Origin: Sphingobacterium sp. SRCM116780
GTDB lineage: Bacteria > Bacteroidota > Bacteroidia > Sphingobacteriales > Sphingobacteriaceae
NCBI RefSeq assembly: GCF_021442025.1
Contig: NZ_CP090446.1
Location: forward strand, 3,472,001-3,536,000
Reading direction: 5' to 3'
Length of the DNA stretch: 64,000 nt
Below, one piece after another: positions 45,184-53,616 of this stretch. The position numbers were made by a program, and so were the translations under genes. Position 1 is the first letter of the stretch, and each line of letters begins with the position of its first letter. Below the pieces are notes generated by a model, which worked only from the letters and a program-made list of their open reading frames with translations, ran no database searches and was not told the DNA's origin.

Positions 45184-45861
45184 ATGTCTAAGAATCAAAA
45201 CCAAAATACCGCTGGGCAAGCGAATAAACCTTCACAAGGTTCATCTTTTCAAGACAATCAAAAAAGTATCACATTTATCGTTGGTGGTATTTTCGTGTTA
45301 GTACTATTATATTTTGGATATCAAAAGCTTTATTTGCAACCTAGAGCCGAAAAAGCTGCAAATGAAATATTTAAAGCAGAAGAATATGCCACAATAGATT
45401 CTCTTCAAAAACGTGCAATTGAAGGTGATGGTTCTTTCTTAGGGTTTAAGGAAATTGCAGATGAATATTCAAATACCAAATCAGCGAACATTGCAAATGC
45501 TTACTTGGGTGGATTGTATTTACGCCAAGGGAAATACAATGAAGCTCTTGAGGCTTTGGAAAATTATTCTGCAACAGGTAGTACAGTCCTTGATCCATTG
45601 GTTATTGGATTAAAAGGAGATGTATATTCTGAATTAAAGGATTATAAAAAAGCGGCTACTTTTTACAAAGAAGCTTCTGAAAAATCTGCAAACTCTTATA
45701 CTACTCCATTATTTCTTAAAAAACTAGGATTGGTTTACGAGGCTCAAAACGAATACAAACAGGCTGAAGAAACTTACAAAAAAATCAAAACAGATTATCC
45801 AGAAAGTCAGGAAGCAGCCATGATCGATGGTCCTATTGGCCGTGTTCAAGCTCATTTATAG
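45184..45861 (+). CDS. Membrane-anchored tetratricopeptide-repeat protein
   Basis: 225 residues. A Gln/Asn-rich N-terminal tail (1-28) precedes one membrane helix at about 29-48, and the rest is helical repeats. TPR-like motifs include ANAYLGGLYLRQGKYNEAL near 104, KGDVYSELKDYKKAATFYKE near 142 and KLGLVYEAQNEYKQAEETY near 180. The layout resembles YfgM/BamD-like accessory proteins of the envelope. Followed by a terminator. Confidence 0.88.
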   Translation: MSKNQNQNTAGQANKPSQGSSFQDNQKSITFIVGGIFVLVLLYFGYQKLYLQPRAEKAANEIFKAEEYATIDSLQKRAIEGDGSFLGFKEIADEYSNTKSANIANAYLGGLYLRQGKYNEALEALENYSATGSTVLDPLVIGLKGDVYSELKDYKKAATFYKEASEKSANSYTTPLFLKKLGLVYEAQNEYKQAEETYKKIKTDYPESQEAAMIDGPIGRVQAHL

Positions 45862-45885
45862 TATTTAACATTATTTATCATATAG

Positions 45886-45913
45886 AAGGCTACTCAAAAA
45901 GTAGCCTTTTTTT
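45886..45913 (+). terminator. Terminator of the TPR-protein gene
   Basis: A 9 bp stem (45886-45894 / 45900-45908), 5 nt loop, followed by a T-run. It is directly upstream of the ribH promoter element. Confidence 0.85.
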
Positions 45914-45915
45914 AT

Positions 45916-45924
45916 TACATTTGC
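45916..45924 (+). promoter_or_regulatory. -7 element (TACATTTGC) for ribH
   Basis: Plus-strand TAnnTTTGC match ending 7 nt before the ribH ATG; its upstream region is the preceding terminator, so no -33 is seen. Confidence 0.45.
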
Positions 45925-45931
45925 TCCCAAT

Positions 45932-46420
45932 ATGGCAAGTAGCATTAAAAATTTATCTGATTTCTCACATATAACAGTTGCAAACGCAAATCCATATAAA
46001 TTTGGAATTGTAGTGGCACAATGGAATGCAGAAATAACTGGGGCTCTTTTAAATGGCGCAATTTCTGGTTTAGAAAAGCATGGAGCAAAAGAAGAAAATA
46101 TCAAGATTATTGAAGTTCCTGGTAGTTTTGAATTAATTACAGGAGCAGACATTTTATTCCGTGACGATTCACTAGATGCAATTATATGTTTAGGGTGTGT
46201 CATTCAAGGAGAAACGCGTCATTTTGATTTTATCTGTGATGCTGTTGCGAATGGCATTAGTAATGTTGCTTTGAAGTATAATAAACCCGTTATTTTTGGT
46301 GTATTAACAACAGACAATCAGCAACAGGCATTGGATAGAGCCGGTGGCAAACATGGTAATAAAGGCGAAGAAGCTGCAATAACAGCTATTCAAATGGCAC
46401 ACATTAGCAGTCAAAACTAA
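45932..46420 (+). CDS. ribH: 6,7-dimethyl-8-ribityllumazine synthase
   Basis: 162 residues, normal size. Condenses 3,4-dihydroxybutanone phosphate with the pyrimidine intermediate in riboflavin synthesis and usually forms icosahedral shells. Characteristic segments are VVAQWNAEIT near 28, EVPGSFEL near 64, CLGCVIQGETRHFDFI near 90 with the catalytic His, and FGVLTTDNQQQALDRAGG near 122. No other rib genes are adjacent. Promoter element lies just upstream of the ATG. Confidence 0.97.
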   Translation: MASSIKNLSDFSHITVANANPYKFGIVVAQWNAEITGALLNGAISGLEKHGAKEENIKIIEVPGSFELITGADILFRDDSLDAIICLGCVIQGETRHFDFICDAVANGISNVALKYNKPVIFGVLTTDNQQQALDRAGGKHGNKGEEAAITAIQMAHISSQN

Positions 46421-46611
46421 ACTGGTATTATTTTTGCCATTCTAGTTTGGATATTGCTATATAAGCTCATGTAAACGAATTGGAAAACATAAAGCTTATA
46501 TAACTAAAATAAAAGAAAGTATACAATAATCTAATTATCAATATACAGAATGATCGACTTAGGCACTTGTTGGTGATTAAGTCGATTTTATATTTTATAA
46601 AGATTCGTAAA

Positions 46612-47355
46612 ATGAAAAATAGTATAGTGATTATTTTCTCGTTAATCTTCTTACAATTGAACATAGGACTAGGATTAGCACAAGAAAATAATATTCAAAC
46701 TAAATTATGGTCCTCTATTGGGGGAACAGGAAATTGGAATGAAACAACAATTTTATTATTTTCTTGCTCTGGAAATAATGACTCGGATATCCTTAAAAAT
46801 GAGTCAGTACGTTCATTACTATGGAATAGAGCAACTGGAGCTTGTCGCTTCGAAGGTCTTTCTAAGAATAATGAAAGATTGGTTTACTTATTCAATTTCA
46901 AAAGTAATAAACCCCTCAAACTTTTTATTAGCGATGATGAAACGAACAACATAACAAACGAATTTCATCAAGATATTATTCATCAGGTTAAAGATGATTT
47001 AGGTCTATTATTATTACCAACACTGGCAGACCTAAAAGGCGTTAATTTTACTGATAAAGTGACTAAGCTTGTAAATAATGAAAAATTAATAAGTACACAA
47101 GTTGAATCTAAAACCAATTTCTTCAATGATCAACTACTAGGTAATCTATTAATAAGTGAAAAAACTGGAGAGATAAAAGTATTTAAAAACCTAACAACTG
47201 GAATCACGTATCAAGTTGATCAATATAAAGATACTGGCTCTGGATTACGACTTCCGACATCATTTACTGCTAGCCAGAATAAAAAGAAAAGCTGTACATT
47301 TGCAACTGTTTCTTCATTTGTACAAGTAGAAGCCTCAAAATTTACAGATTTATAA
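46612..47355 (+). CDS. Secreted hypothetical protein
   Basis: 247 residues from ATG 46612, which gives a signal peptide of about 23 residues ending in GLAQ; earlier in-frame TTG/ATG-like starts add a Lys/Ile-rich leader and are less likely. Two cysteines occur in the first part and one near the end. No domain is recognised. It lies 1 bp before ytxJ on the same strand, so the two are probably co-transcribed, but no shared function follows from that. Confidence 0.7.
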   Translation: MKNSIVIIFSLIFLQLNIGLGLAQENNIQTKLWSSIGGTGNWNETTILLFSCSGNNDSDILKNESVRSLLWNRATGACRFEGLSKNNERLVYLFNFKSNKPLKLFISDDETNNITNEFHQDIIHQVKDDLGLLLLPTLADLKGVNFTDKVTKLVNNEKLISTQVESKTNFFNDQLLGNLLISEKTGEIKVFKNLTTGITYQVDQYKDTGSGLRLPTSFTASQNKKKSCTFATVSSFVQVEASKFTDL

Positions 47356-47356
47356 T

Positions 47357-47689
47357 ATGATTAATTGGATTCCTCTTACTTCTTTGGATCAACTCCAAGG
47401 ATTATTAAACAATCAACAAGTATCTGCTATTTTCAAACACAGTACTAGTTGTGGAATAAGTGGGATGGCCAAAAGAAATTTGGAGCGCTTTGCTAATTTA
47501 GCCGATAAACCTTACGATGTTTATTATTTAGATCTGTTGGCTTTCCGGGAAATTTCTAATCAGATCGCTCAGATATGGCAAGTAGAGCATCAATCTCCGC
47601 AGTTACTAATCGTAAAGGGCAATAGCTGTCTTTTCGATGCTTCTCATGGAGAGATTGATTTTGATGATATTGTCAATTATTTAAAATAG
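47357..47689 (+). CDS. ytxJ: YtxJ-like monothiol bacillithiol-system redox protein
   Basis: 110 residues, thioredoxin-like fold. The key motif is KHSTSCGISGMAKRNLE near residues 27-43, with a single Cys, followed by YLDLLAFREISNQIA near 56 and HQSPQLLIV near 78. This matches the YtxJ (bacilliredoxin-like) family, which removes bacillithiol from mixed disulfides in organisms that make this thiol. Its stop codon lies within a bidirectional terminator. Confidence 0.9.
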   Translation: MINWIPLTSLDQLQGLLNNQQVSAIFKHSTSCGISGMAKRNLERFANLADKPYDVYYLDLLAFREISNQIAQIWQVEHQSPQLLIVKGNSCLFDASHGEIDFDDIVNYLK

Positions 47690-47723
47690 AAAAAGCTACT
47701 GAAAGTAGCTTTTTCTATTTTAA
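47681..47723. terminator. Bidirectional terminator between ytxJ and the S4 gene
   Basis: A perfect 20 bp inverted repeat (47681-47700 / 47704-47723) with a 3 nt loop; it includes the ytxJ stop (47687-47689) and lies 53 bp after the S4 gene's stop. Confidence 0.9.
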
Positions 47724-47776
47724 ATATGATTGTAATTTTCTTTATTCTCAGAAATACGATTAAATAGTATCGAGCA

Positions 47777-48181
47777 CTATCCTTCTTCCTCCCACCAATC
47801 AGTTTTTAAGTCATCAATTTCGCGACGATCTCTTTTCGTTGGTCTACCTGTTCCACGATCCCGTTTTAAGATAGGCGCCTGGAAGACGGATTTAAAAGCT
47901 GTTGTTTCTTCTTCAGGTGTTTGATCTTCATAAAACTGCACGGCTGTTTTAGCATCTACCCGTCTCTCTAGAAGTCCTAATACTTTGACGATTTTACGTT
48001 CAATTCCTTTTTGCACTTGATAAATATCTCCTATTTTCACGACATAGGAGGCCTTAATATTTTGTCCGTTTAGTTTTACACGCCCCGCTTTACAAGCGTC
48101 AGTCGCCAAACTACGTGTTTTAAAAAGACGTATTGACCATAAATACTTATCGATTCGAAGTTTTTCAGTTTCTGCTGCCAT
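47777..48181 (-). CDS. S4-domain RNA-binding protein (Hsp15/HslR type)
   Basis: 134 residues from ATG 48181, preferred over ATG 48199 because a TATTTTTG promoter element lies between them. The S4 domain is residues about 8-60, with LRIDKYLWSIRLFKTRS and ACKAGRVKLNGQ. The C-terminal half is basic with a conserved RDRGTGRPTKRDRREID stretch and a WWEEEG end. Hsp15-like proteins bind 50S subunits carrying a stalled peptidyl-tRNA. Confidence 0.92.
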   Translation of the reverse strand: MAAETEKLRIDKYLWSIRLFKTRSLATDACKAGRVKLNGQNIKASYVVKIGDIYQVQKGIERKIVKVLGLLERRVDAKTAVQFYEDQTPEEETTAFKSVFQAPILKRDRGTGRPTKRDRREIDDLKTDWWEEEG

Positions 48182-48186
48182 TTGTA

Positions 48187-48194
48187 CAAAAATA
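48187..48194 (-). promoter_or_regulatory. -7 element (TATTTTTG) for the S4-protein gene
   Basis: Minus-strand TAnnTTTG match ending 5 nt before ATG 48181; supports that start over the upstream ATG. Confidence 0.45.
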
Positions 48195-48296
48195 GTCATA
48201 TTGACTTAAAATCTGTTCATTATACATGATAAATTGAACAAATTTTAACATATTTGTCCTCAAATAAAAGAATTAAAAATTTTTGAATTATAAAAA

Positions 48297-49115
48297 ATGC
48301 CTGAACAATTAAAAAAACTTATTGAAGATGCCTGGGAAGACAGACAGCTTCTAGAATATAAAGAATATGCAGAAGCAATCCGTACTGTAATTTTAAAACT
48401 AGACAAAGGAGAATTAAGAGTTGCTGAACCAATTGGTTCAAGATGGCATGTAAATGACTGGATTAAGAAAGCAGTTATCTTATATTTCCCAATACGTGAA
48501 ATGAGTGAATCAACTGCTGGTCCATTTGTTTACTATGATAAAATGAAATTAAAAACGAACTACAAAGAAATTGGTGTTCGTGTTGTACCTGGAGCTTCTG
48601 CTCGTTTAGGTGCATATTTGGCAAAAGGAGTTATTTTGATGCCTTCTTATGTAAACATTGGCGCATATGTAGATGAAGGAACCATGGTTGATACCTGGGC
48701 AACTGTTGGATCATGTGCACAAATTGGTAAAAATGTCCACCTAAGTGGTGGTGTAGGTATTGGCGGTGTATTAGAACCTGTACAAGCGGCTCCAGTAATC
48801 ATCGAAGATAATGTTTTTGTTGGTTCAAGAACAATTGTTGTAGAGGGTATACGTGTAGAAACTGAAGCTGTTTTAGGTGCTAATGTTGTCTTAACAGCAT
48901 CGACTAAAATCATTGACGTATCAGGTCCTGAACCAGTAGAATATAAAGGTTACGTACCTGCTCGTTCTGTTGTTATCCCTGGTTCTTACACTAAAAAATT
49001 CCCTGCAGGTGAATTCCAAGTCCCTTGTGCACTAATCATTGGTAAACGTAAGGAGTCGACGGATAAGAAAACGTCTTTAAACGATGCCTTACGTGAACAC
49101 AATGTTGCTGTATAA
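48297..49115 (+). CDS. dapD: 2,3,4,5-tetrahydropyridine-2,6-dicarboxylate N-succinyltransferase
   Basis: 272 residues. Succinylase branch of lysine and meso-diaminopimelate synthesis. The N-terminal helical domain (1-100) includes GSRWHVNDWIKKAVILYFP. The hexapeptide beta-helix covers about 105-240 with VNIGAYVDEGTMVDTWATVG near 117 and GGVGIGGVLEP near 148. Start at ATG 48297. Followed 26 bp later by tsaC on the same strand. Confidence 0.97.
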   Translation: MPEQLKKLIEDAWEDRQLLEYKEYAEAIRTVILKLDKGELRVAEPIGSRWHVNDWIKKAVILYFPIREMSESTAGPFVYYDKMKLKTNYKEIGVRVVPGASARLGAYLAKGVILMPSYVNIGAYVDEGTMVDTWATVGSCAQIGKNVHLSGGVGIGGVLEPVQAAPVIIEDNVFVGSRTIVVEGIRVETEAVLGANVVLTASTKIIDVSGPEPVEYKGYVPARSVVIPGSYTKKFPAGEFQVPCALIIGKRKESTDKKTSLNDALREHNVAV

Positions 49116-49141
49116 TACAGAACAGCTGTTAAAAAGAAAAA

Positions 49142-49720
49142 ATGAGTCAATTTGTAGATAGAAATGATATCAATCAAGCTTTAGAAGTTCTCAAAAACGG
49201 AGGTTTGATTTTATATCCAACAGATACGATCTGGGGTATAGGCTGTGATGCCACAAACGCTGAAGCTGTAGAAAAAGTTTTTCAGTTAAAGGGCAGAGCT
49301 AAAGATAAAAGTCTTATTGTTCTTCTACATAATGAGAATCAATTGGCAAGTTACGTTTCCGAAATCCCGGAAGTAGCTTACCAATTGATTGAATACACCG
49401 ATAAACCATTAACAATTGTTTATTCGGCAGCTAAAAATCTAGCATCCAATGTTGTTGCAGAAGATGGTTCAATAGGAATTCGTATTGTTAATCATGATTT
49501 TTGTCAGCAGCTTTTACAACGATTTAGAAAGCCATTGGTATCGACATCTGCCAATATGAGTGGCGAACCTTCTCCGAAATGCTTTGATGATATTTCAGAT
49601 GATGTTAAAGAGCATGTTGATTACATCGTAAAGTTTGGACAACATGAAAAGGGTGACGGCAAGTCATCAAGTATTATGAAGTTAGATCCCAGTGGAAAAT
49701 TTGAATTTATCAGAAAATAA
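49142..49720 (+). CDS. tsaC: L-threonylcarbamoyladenylate synthase (TsaC/Sua5)
   Basis: 192 residues, the short TsaC length. Makes threonylcarbamoyl-AMP for tRNA t6A. Key segments are GGLILYPTDTIWGIGCDA near 20, VFQLKGRAKDKSLIVL near 43, and PLVSTSANMSGEPSP near 133. It follows dapD by 26 bp and precedes a 28-codon frame and a terminator. Partners tsaB and tsaD are not in this window. Confidence 0.96.
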   Translation: MSQFVDRNDINQALEVLKNGGLILYPTDTIWGIGCDATNAEAVEKVFQLKGRAKDKSLIVLLHNENQLASYVSEIPEVAYQLIEYTDKPLTIVYSAAKNLASNVVAEDGSIGIRIVNHDFCQQLLQRFRKPLVSTSANMSGEPSPKCFDDISDDVKEHVDYIVKFGQHEKGDGKSSSIMKLDPSGKFEFIRK

Positions 49721-49727
49721 GATTGAT

Positions 49728-49814
49728 ATGAAAAAATTAGTATTACTTGCAGCTTTGACAGAACCTAATAAAGAAATTACATTCGTTGCTGATGGTGTAT
49801 TAGTTGTAAAATAG
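49728..49814 (+). CDS. Possible 28-residue peptide after tsaC
   Basis: ATG 49728 to TAG 49814, 7 bp after the tsaC stop and just before a terminator, so it would be on the tsaC transcript. The sequence starts MKKLVLLAALT and ends FVADGVLVVK. The hydrophobic start and clean codons look like protein, but the length allows chance. It could be a remnant of a longer gene or a small membrane peptide. Confidence 0.3.
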   Translation: MKKLVLLAALTEPNKEITFVADGVLVVK

Positions 49815-49831
49815 GTCTAGAGAAAGATATT

Positions 49832-49867
49832 AAAAAGGTTATTTTCTGAATAGGAAATAACCTTTTT
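49832..49867 (+). terminator. Terminator of dapD-tsaC unit
   Basis: A 13 bp perfect stem (49832-49844 / 49855-49867) with a 10 nt loop and T-rich end, 18 bp after the small ORF. Confidence 0.85.
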
Positions 49868-49899
49868 TGTTTTAATGCCTATTTATTAAATAAGCTTGA

Positions 49900-49907
49900 T
49901 AAATTTG
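49900..49907 (+). promoter_or_regulatory. -7 element (TAAATTTG) for folP
   Basis: Plus-strand TAnnTTTG match ending 6 nt before ATG 49914; supports starting folP there and not at the upstream TTG 49896. Confidence 0.45.
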
Positions 49908-49913
49908 TACTAC

Positions 49914-50756
49914 ATGAAAATGATTAAAACAGCACCTGCACAGTCGATCAATCTAAAAGGTCAGCTGATCACATTTGATCACCCTATTATTATGGGTATT
50001 TTGAACGTTACCCCAGATTCCTTTTTTGATGGGGGTCAATATAATAACATCGAACAGGCACTCGAAAAAACGAAACAACTATTAGCCGCTGGAGCAGACA
50101 TTATCGATATTGGCGCGTATTCCTCTCGACCAGGAGCTCCTTTAATCTCTTCACAAGAAGAAATAGACCGAGCTCTTCCAGTAGTACAAGCCATCGTTAA
50201 AACCTTTCCCGATATTATTCTTTCCATAGACACCTTTCGCGCAGATGTCGCTGAGGCTTGTGTACATGCAGGTGTACATATGATCAATGATGTATCGGGA
50301 GGTATTATTGATCCTGAAATGTTTCCTACGGTCGCGAAATTGCAGGTTCCTTATATTTTAATGCACATGCGCGGCACTCCTGAAAATATGCAGAAATTAA
50401 CCCAATACAACGATATTGTAACAGATGTCGCAATATTTTTAGGAGAAAAAATCGCGGAGTTAAGACAGCTCGGAGTTAAGGATATTATTCTTGATCCAGG
50501 TTATGGATTTGCAAAGACAATGGAACAAAATTATGAACTGGTTTATCGGATAGATGAATTGCAATATTTTGGTTTGCCTATACTTGGGGGTATATCCAGA
50601 AAATCTATGATCTATAAAAAATTAGGTATTAGTCCTGAGGAAGCATTAAATGGGACAACAGTTCTGAATACTTTATTATTAAGTAAAGGTGTCCAAATCT
50701 TACGCGTACATGATGTAAAAGAAGCGAAACAGATTGTTGATTTATTATTTCAATAA
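49914..50756 (+). CDS. folP: Dihydropteroate synthase
   Basis: 280 residues from ATG 49914 (or ATG 49920). Condenses p-aminobenzoate with dihydropterin diphosphate, and is the sulfonamide target. The TIM-barrel signatures are GILNVTPDSFFDGG near 26, DIGAYSSRPGA near 62, HMINDVSGG near 115, MHMRGTPENMQ near 143, LDPGYGFAKTMEQN near 193, and GISRKS near 221. The upstream TTG-started extension overlaps the promoter element and is rejected. Confidence 0.97.
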   Translation: MKMIKTAPAQSINLKGQLITFDHPIIMGILNVTPDSFFDGGQYNNIEQALEKTKQLLAAGADIIDIGAYSSRPGAPLISSQEEIDRALPVVQAIVKTFPDIILSIDTFRADVAEACVHAGVHMINDVSGGIIDPEMFPTVAKLQVPYILMHMRGTPENMQKLTQYNDIVTDVAIFLGEKIAELRQLGVKDIILDPGYGFAKTMEQNYELVYRIDELQYFGLPILGGISRKSMIYKKLGISPEEALNGTTVLNTLLLSKGVQILRVHDVKEAKQIVDLLFQ

Positions 50757-50772
50757 TTCTGTTAAATCGGCT

Positions 50773-50826
50773 ATATAAAAACAAGAGCGGGATTAATGAT
50801 CATTAATCTCGCTCTTGTTTTTATAT
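50773..50826. terminator. Bidirectional terminator between folP and murF
   Basis: A 54 bp palindrome (50773-50799 / 50800-50826) with one G:T mismatch and no separate loop. It lies 17 bp after folP and 6 bp after the murF stop on the other strand. Confidence 0.9.
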
Positions 50827-50831
50827 CTTCC

Positions 50832-52133
50832 CTATAATACTTCCATCAATTTTTCAAATGTCATCCCTCTTGACCCTTTCAGTAATATCGTTGAATCTTT
50901 AATCGGATGGTTAGATAATGCCGATTTAGCATCTGCAGTTGTTTCATAAAATTCTGTATCTGCATATCGTTGTTCATAAAATGCATGACCAACAAAGATT
51001 AATCGAGCTCCAAAAATAGATTTTGCATTTTCCACAACCTTTTTATGCTCTTCAAAAGATTCTGCTCCTAATTCAAACATATCTCCCAAAATCACAACTT
51101 TATGTTTTGCTTCAATTATTCGAATATTATCTAAAGCAGCTTCCATACTTGTTGCATTAGCATTATAGTAATCACAGATAACCGTATTGTGAGCTGTTTT
51201 CGTGATTTGAGAACGATTATTGGTCGGTTTGTATTCCGAAATAGCATCATTAATCAACTCCAAAGACACATTAAAATAATTACCAACGGCAATAGCTGCC
51301 AAAAAGTTCTCCGTATTATAAGAACCCGTTAATTGCGTATCAGCATGAAACTGTTTATCCAATTGTTGCAAATGCCACTCGATTTGTAATAATGGGTTTG
51401 CTTTAATCAGTGTTCCAATAATATCATTTGATGCTGAAAAACCATACGTGATTACTTCTTTTATCATCCGTTGTCCCGCCATCTCTTTCAAATGTTGATT
51501 ATCCGATTGCAAAAACAGCGTTCCCTGATTTTCCTGTAGCCAATCATAAAGCTCTCCTTTTGTTTTCTTTACACCCTCAAATGATCCAAATCCTTCTAAA
51601 TGTGCTTTACCTACATTAGAAATCAAACCGTGAGTTGGCTCAGCAAGCTTACATAGAAAATCGATTTCACCCACATGATTCGCTCCCATTTCAATGATTG
51701 CAATTTCAATATCTTGATGAATCGACAGTAATGTTAATGGAACGCCAATGTGATTATTCAGATTCCCTTTGGTCGCATACGTTTTATATTTCTTAGCCAA
51801 TACAGCATTCAATAGTTCTTTAGTAGTCGTTTTGCCATTCGTCCCTGTAACGCCAATAAAAGGAATATTCAGCTGTTTACGATGATGGTGTGCTAGGACT
51901 TGAAGTGTAGTCAACACATCTTGAACCAATACAAATCGTTCATCTTTTTGATACTGTTCTTCATCGATGACGACATATTGAGCACCCATGGATAAGGCTT
52001 GCTCTGCAAATTCATTCCCATTAAAATTTGCCCCTTTTAAAGCAAAGAAAATCGAATTTGGTAAAATATTGCGTGTATCTGTTGATATAACAGGATATTG
52101 CTTAAAAATGCTATATAATGCTTCTAATTCCAT
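50832..52133 (-). CDS. murF: UDP-N-acetylmuramoyl-tripeptide--D-alanyl-D-alanine ligase
   Basis: 433 residues from ATG 52133; the open frame reaches a TTG at 52169, but a promoter element at 52185-52178 leaves no room for a normal leader, and ELEALYSIF is a typical beginning. Adds D-Ala-D-Ala to the muramyl tripeptide. The ATP loop GVTGTNGKTTTKELLN lies near 97, followed by EMGANHVGEIDFLC near 146. The C-terminal domain has GDMFELGAES near 349 and LLKGSRGM at the end. Confidence 0.96.
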   Translation of the reverse strand: MELEALYSIFKQYPVISTDTRNILPNSIFFALKGANFNGNEFAEQALSMGAQYVVIDEEQYQKDERFVLVQDVLTTLQVLAHHHRKQLNIPFIGVTGTNGKTTTKELLNAVLAKKYKTYATKGNLNNHIGVPLTLLSIHQDIEIAIIEMGANHVGEIDFLCKLAEPTHGLISNVGKAHLEGFGSFEGVKKTKGELYDWLQENQGTLFLQSDNQHLKEMAGQRMIKEVITYGFSASNDIIGTLIKANPLLQIEWHLQQLDKQFHADTQLTGSYNTENFLAAIAVGNYFNVSLELINDAISEYKPTNNRSQITKTAHNTVICDYYNANATSMEAALDNIRIIEAKHKVVILGDMFELGAESFEEHKKVVENAKSIFGARLIFVGHAFYEQRYADTEFYETTADAKSALSNHPIKDSTILLKGSRGMTFEKLMEVL

Positions 52134-52177
52134 TATTAAACTCTTACTTGAATACTTTGATGATTTCAATCGTTAAA

Positions 52178-52185
52178 CAAAGATA
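52178..52185 (-). promoter_or_regulatory. -7 element (TATCTTTG) for murF
   Basis: Minus-strand TAnnTTTG match, 44 nt before ATG 52133. Confidence 0.4.
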
Positions 52186-52357
52186 GTTATTTAGAGAACG
52201 ATTACTCACTACAAAAGTTTGATTTTGGATTTAGGTTTAAACGAAATACCATTTTCTAAAATAACAATATAAGACTAAACATTATATCAAAATACGATGA
52301 CGAGTATGATCGTTAGATAAGAAAGAGCCACAGTAATAAACTAATATAGAATCTTTG

Positions 52358-53260
52358 TTAAAGCGTTCTGTCTAAAAAATCCTTTATTTTATCCATCATC
52401 GGATCAAACCAAGGGTTAAAAAGCCAAAAGGTATGTGGCGTATCATCAAAAACGAAGAATTCAGAATGGATTCCAAAATCATTCATTTTTTTCATCATAT
52501 CCGCTCTTCCTGTATGAAAATGAGGAATAGAACTGTTCAAAAATAACATTGGTGCTGTAGAAGAGTTGACCTGATATAAGGGAGATGCATTTTTCCATTG
52601 GATTGGATTTTGATCATAAGTTCCCCCTAGCCAAAATGCAGCAGCCTCTTCTTCTTGTGATTCCGAGTGATGAAAAGCAAGAACTCCGTCGATATTAATG
52701 ACAGATTGAACAATAGATTCTTTGTTTTGATATGCATTCGTTCCCAAAAGGCTTGCTAATTGTCCACCAGCATCAGTTCCAATGACAGCAATTCTCTTCG
52801 TATCAATTGGTAATTGCTTTTGGCTTTTAGCCCACAAAATAGCATCTGTTAAATCCACATATGCAGCTGGAAATTTGGCCTCTAAAGCAAGTCGATATTC
52901 AACACTTAACACCACAAATTGATGAGCCAATGATCTTGCCATCGTAGCCATCATTTCTTTATTTCCAGATTGCCAGTTTCCTCCATGTATCAAAACGATA
53001 CAAGGATATTTTGAATCAAAATCCCGAGGAACATAAGCATCTAAAGAAAGAATTCTGTCCTCCGTTTTTTTATACGGAATCTGGTGAAGTGTCAAAACTG
53101 TTGAATCAATCCGTTCTGCTACAGTAATGTAAGGTCTTTTCTTACTTTCTTTGATAAAAGCACCCTGTACTGTAAAAGAAGTATCCATCTTTATCAGCGC
53201 TTGTGCGGTGCTTGTTGAGCAGAAAATATGGAAAAGAATAATCCAAAAATAAACCTTCAT
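52358..53260 (-). CDS. Secreted alpha/beta hydrolase (BD-FAE/carboxylesterase-like)
   Basis: 300 residues. Signal peptide at about 1-19. The oxyanion motif LIHGGNWQSG lies near 92. The nucleophile elbow reads GTDAGGQLAS near 162, where GxSxG has Asp in place of Ser, and this may impair esterase activity or use another residue. A late His is in DTPHTFW near 277. The start ATG overlaps the stop of a 22-codon frame as TAATG, suggesting coupled translation. It lies beside the MFS and aldehyde dehydrogenase genes but on the opposite strand. Confidence 0.85.
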   Translation of the reverse strand: MKVYFWIILFHIFCSTSTAQALIKMDTSFTVQGAFIKESKKRPYITVAERIDSTVLTLHQIPYKKTEDRILSLDAYVPRDFDSKYPCIVLIHGGNWQSGNKEMMATMARSLAHQFVVLSVEYRLALEAKFPAAYVDLTDAILWAKSQKQLPIDTKRIAVIGTDAGGQLASLLGTNAYQNKESIVQSVINIDGVLAFHHSESQEEEAAAFWLGGTYDQNPIQWKNASPLYQVNSSTAPMLFLNSSIPHFHTGRADMMKKMNDFGIHSEFFVFDDTPHTFWLFNPWFDPMMDKIKDFLDRTL

Positions 53261-53328
53261 TATTTAAAAATTTTATGCGCTTCAACGATCTGTTCTACAA
53301 TCATTCTTGCTTCTTCAGATTGAAACAT
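53260..53328 (-). CDS. 22-residue frame coupled to the hydrolase, possible gene remnant
   Basis: ATG 53328 to TAA 53260, sharing one base with the hydrolase ATG. The peptide starts MFQSEEARMIVEQIVEAHK and looks like the end of a normal amphipathic protein helix more than random sequence. An in-frame stop occurs 12 bp upstream. It may be the C-terminal scar of a deleted gene or an upstream coupling ORF. Confidence 0.3.
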   Translation of the reverse strand: MFQSEEARMIVEQIVEAHKIFK

Positions 53329-53436
53329 TGTTATTTTTTACGTAACCTTTTCTATGGATTGATAAAATATATCCTCCTCTAATGTACCAAACATCTGAAT
53401 AAAAATTCAAATCTCCAGTGGTTATTTATTTTGTAA

Positions 53437-53553
53437 AATGGATCTTGCAAAAGATGCAATCAAGTCGAGAAGCCTGCTATTCTGCTCCAAATAGGCATAT
53501 TTGAGAAAGATACGCTGGAACCTATTGGGAAAATTATTGAAGAACAACACTAA
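53437..53553 (+). pseudogene. Start-less open frame, possible gene fragment
   Basis: A 38-codon frame between two TAA codons with no ATG, GTG or TTG start that fits. The translation runs from NGSCKRCNQVEKPAILLQ to a C-terminal KIIEEQH and has protein-like composition. It may be the 3' end of a decayed gene. Family unknown, and chance cannot be excluded. Confidence 0.25.
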
Positions 53554-53616
53554 ATTATTAGACTTTAGTTTTTAAATATAGGGCCAAAAGAAGCTAGATT
53601 AAAAACTTCCTTATTA

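Noticed and set aside
48181..48199. Upstream ATG for the S4-domain gene
   Set aside because: The -7 element lies between it and the next ATG, and the conserved start of the protein fits the downstream ATG.
49896..49913. TTG-started extension of folP
   Set aside because: It contains the TAAATTTG promoter element and precedes a good ATG.
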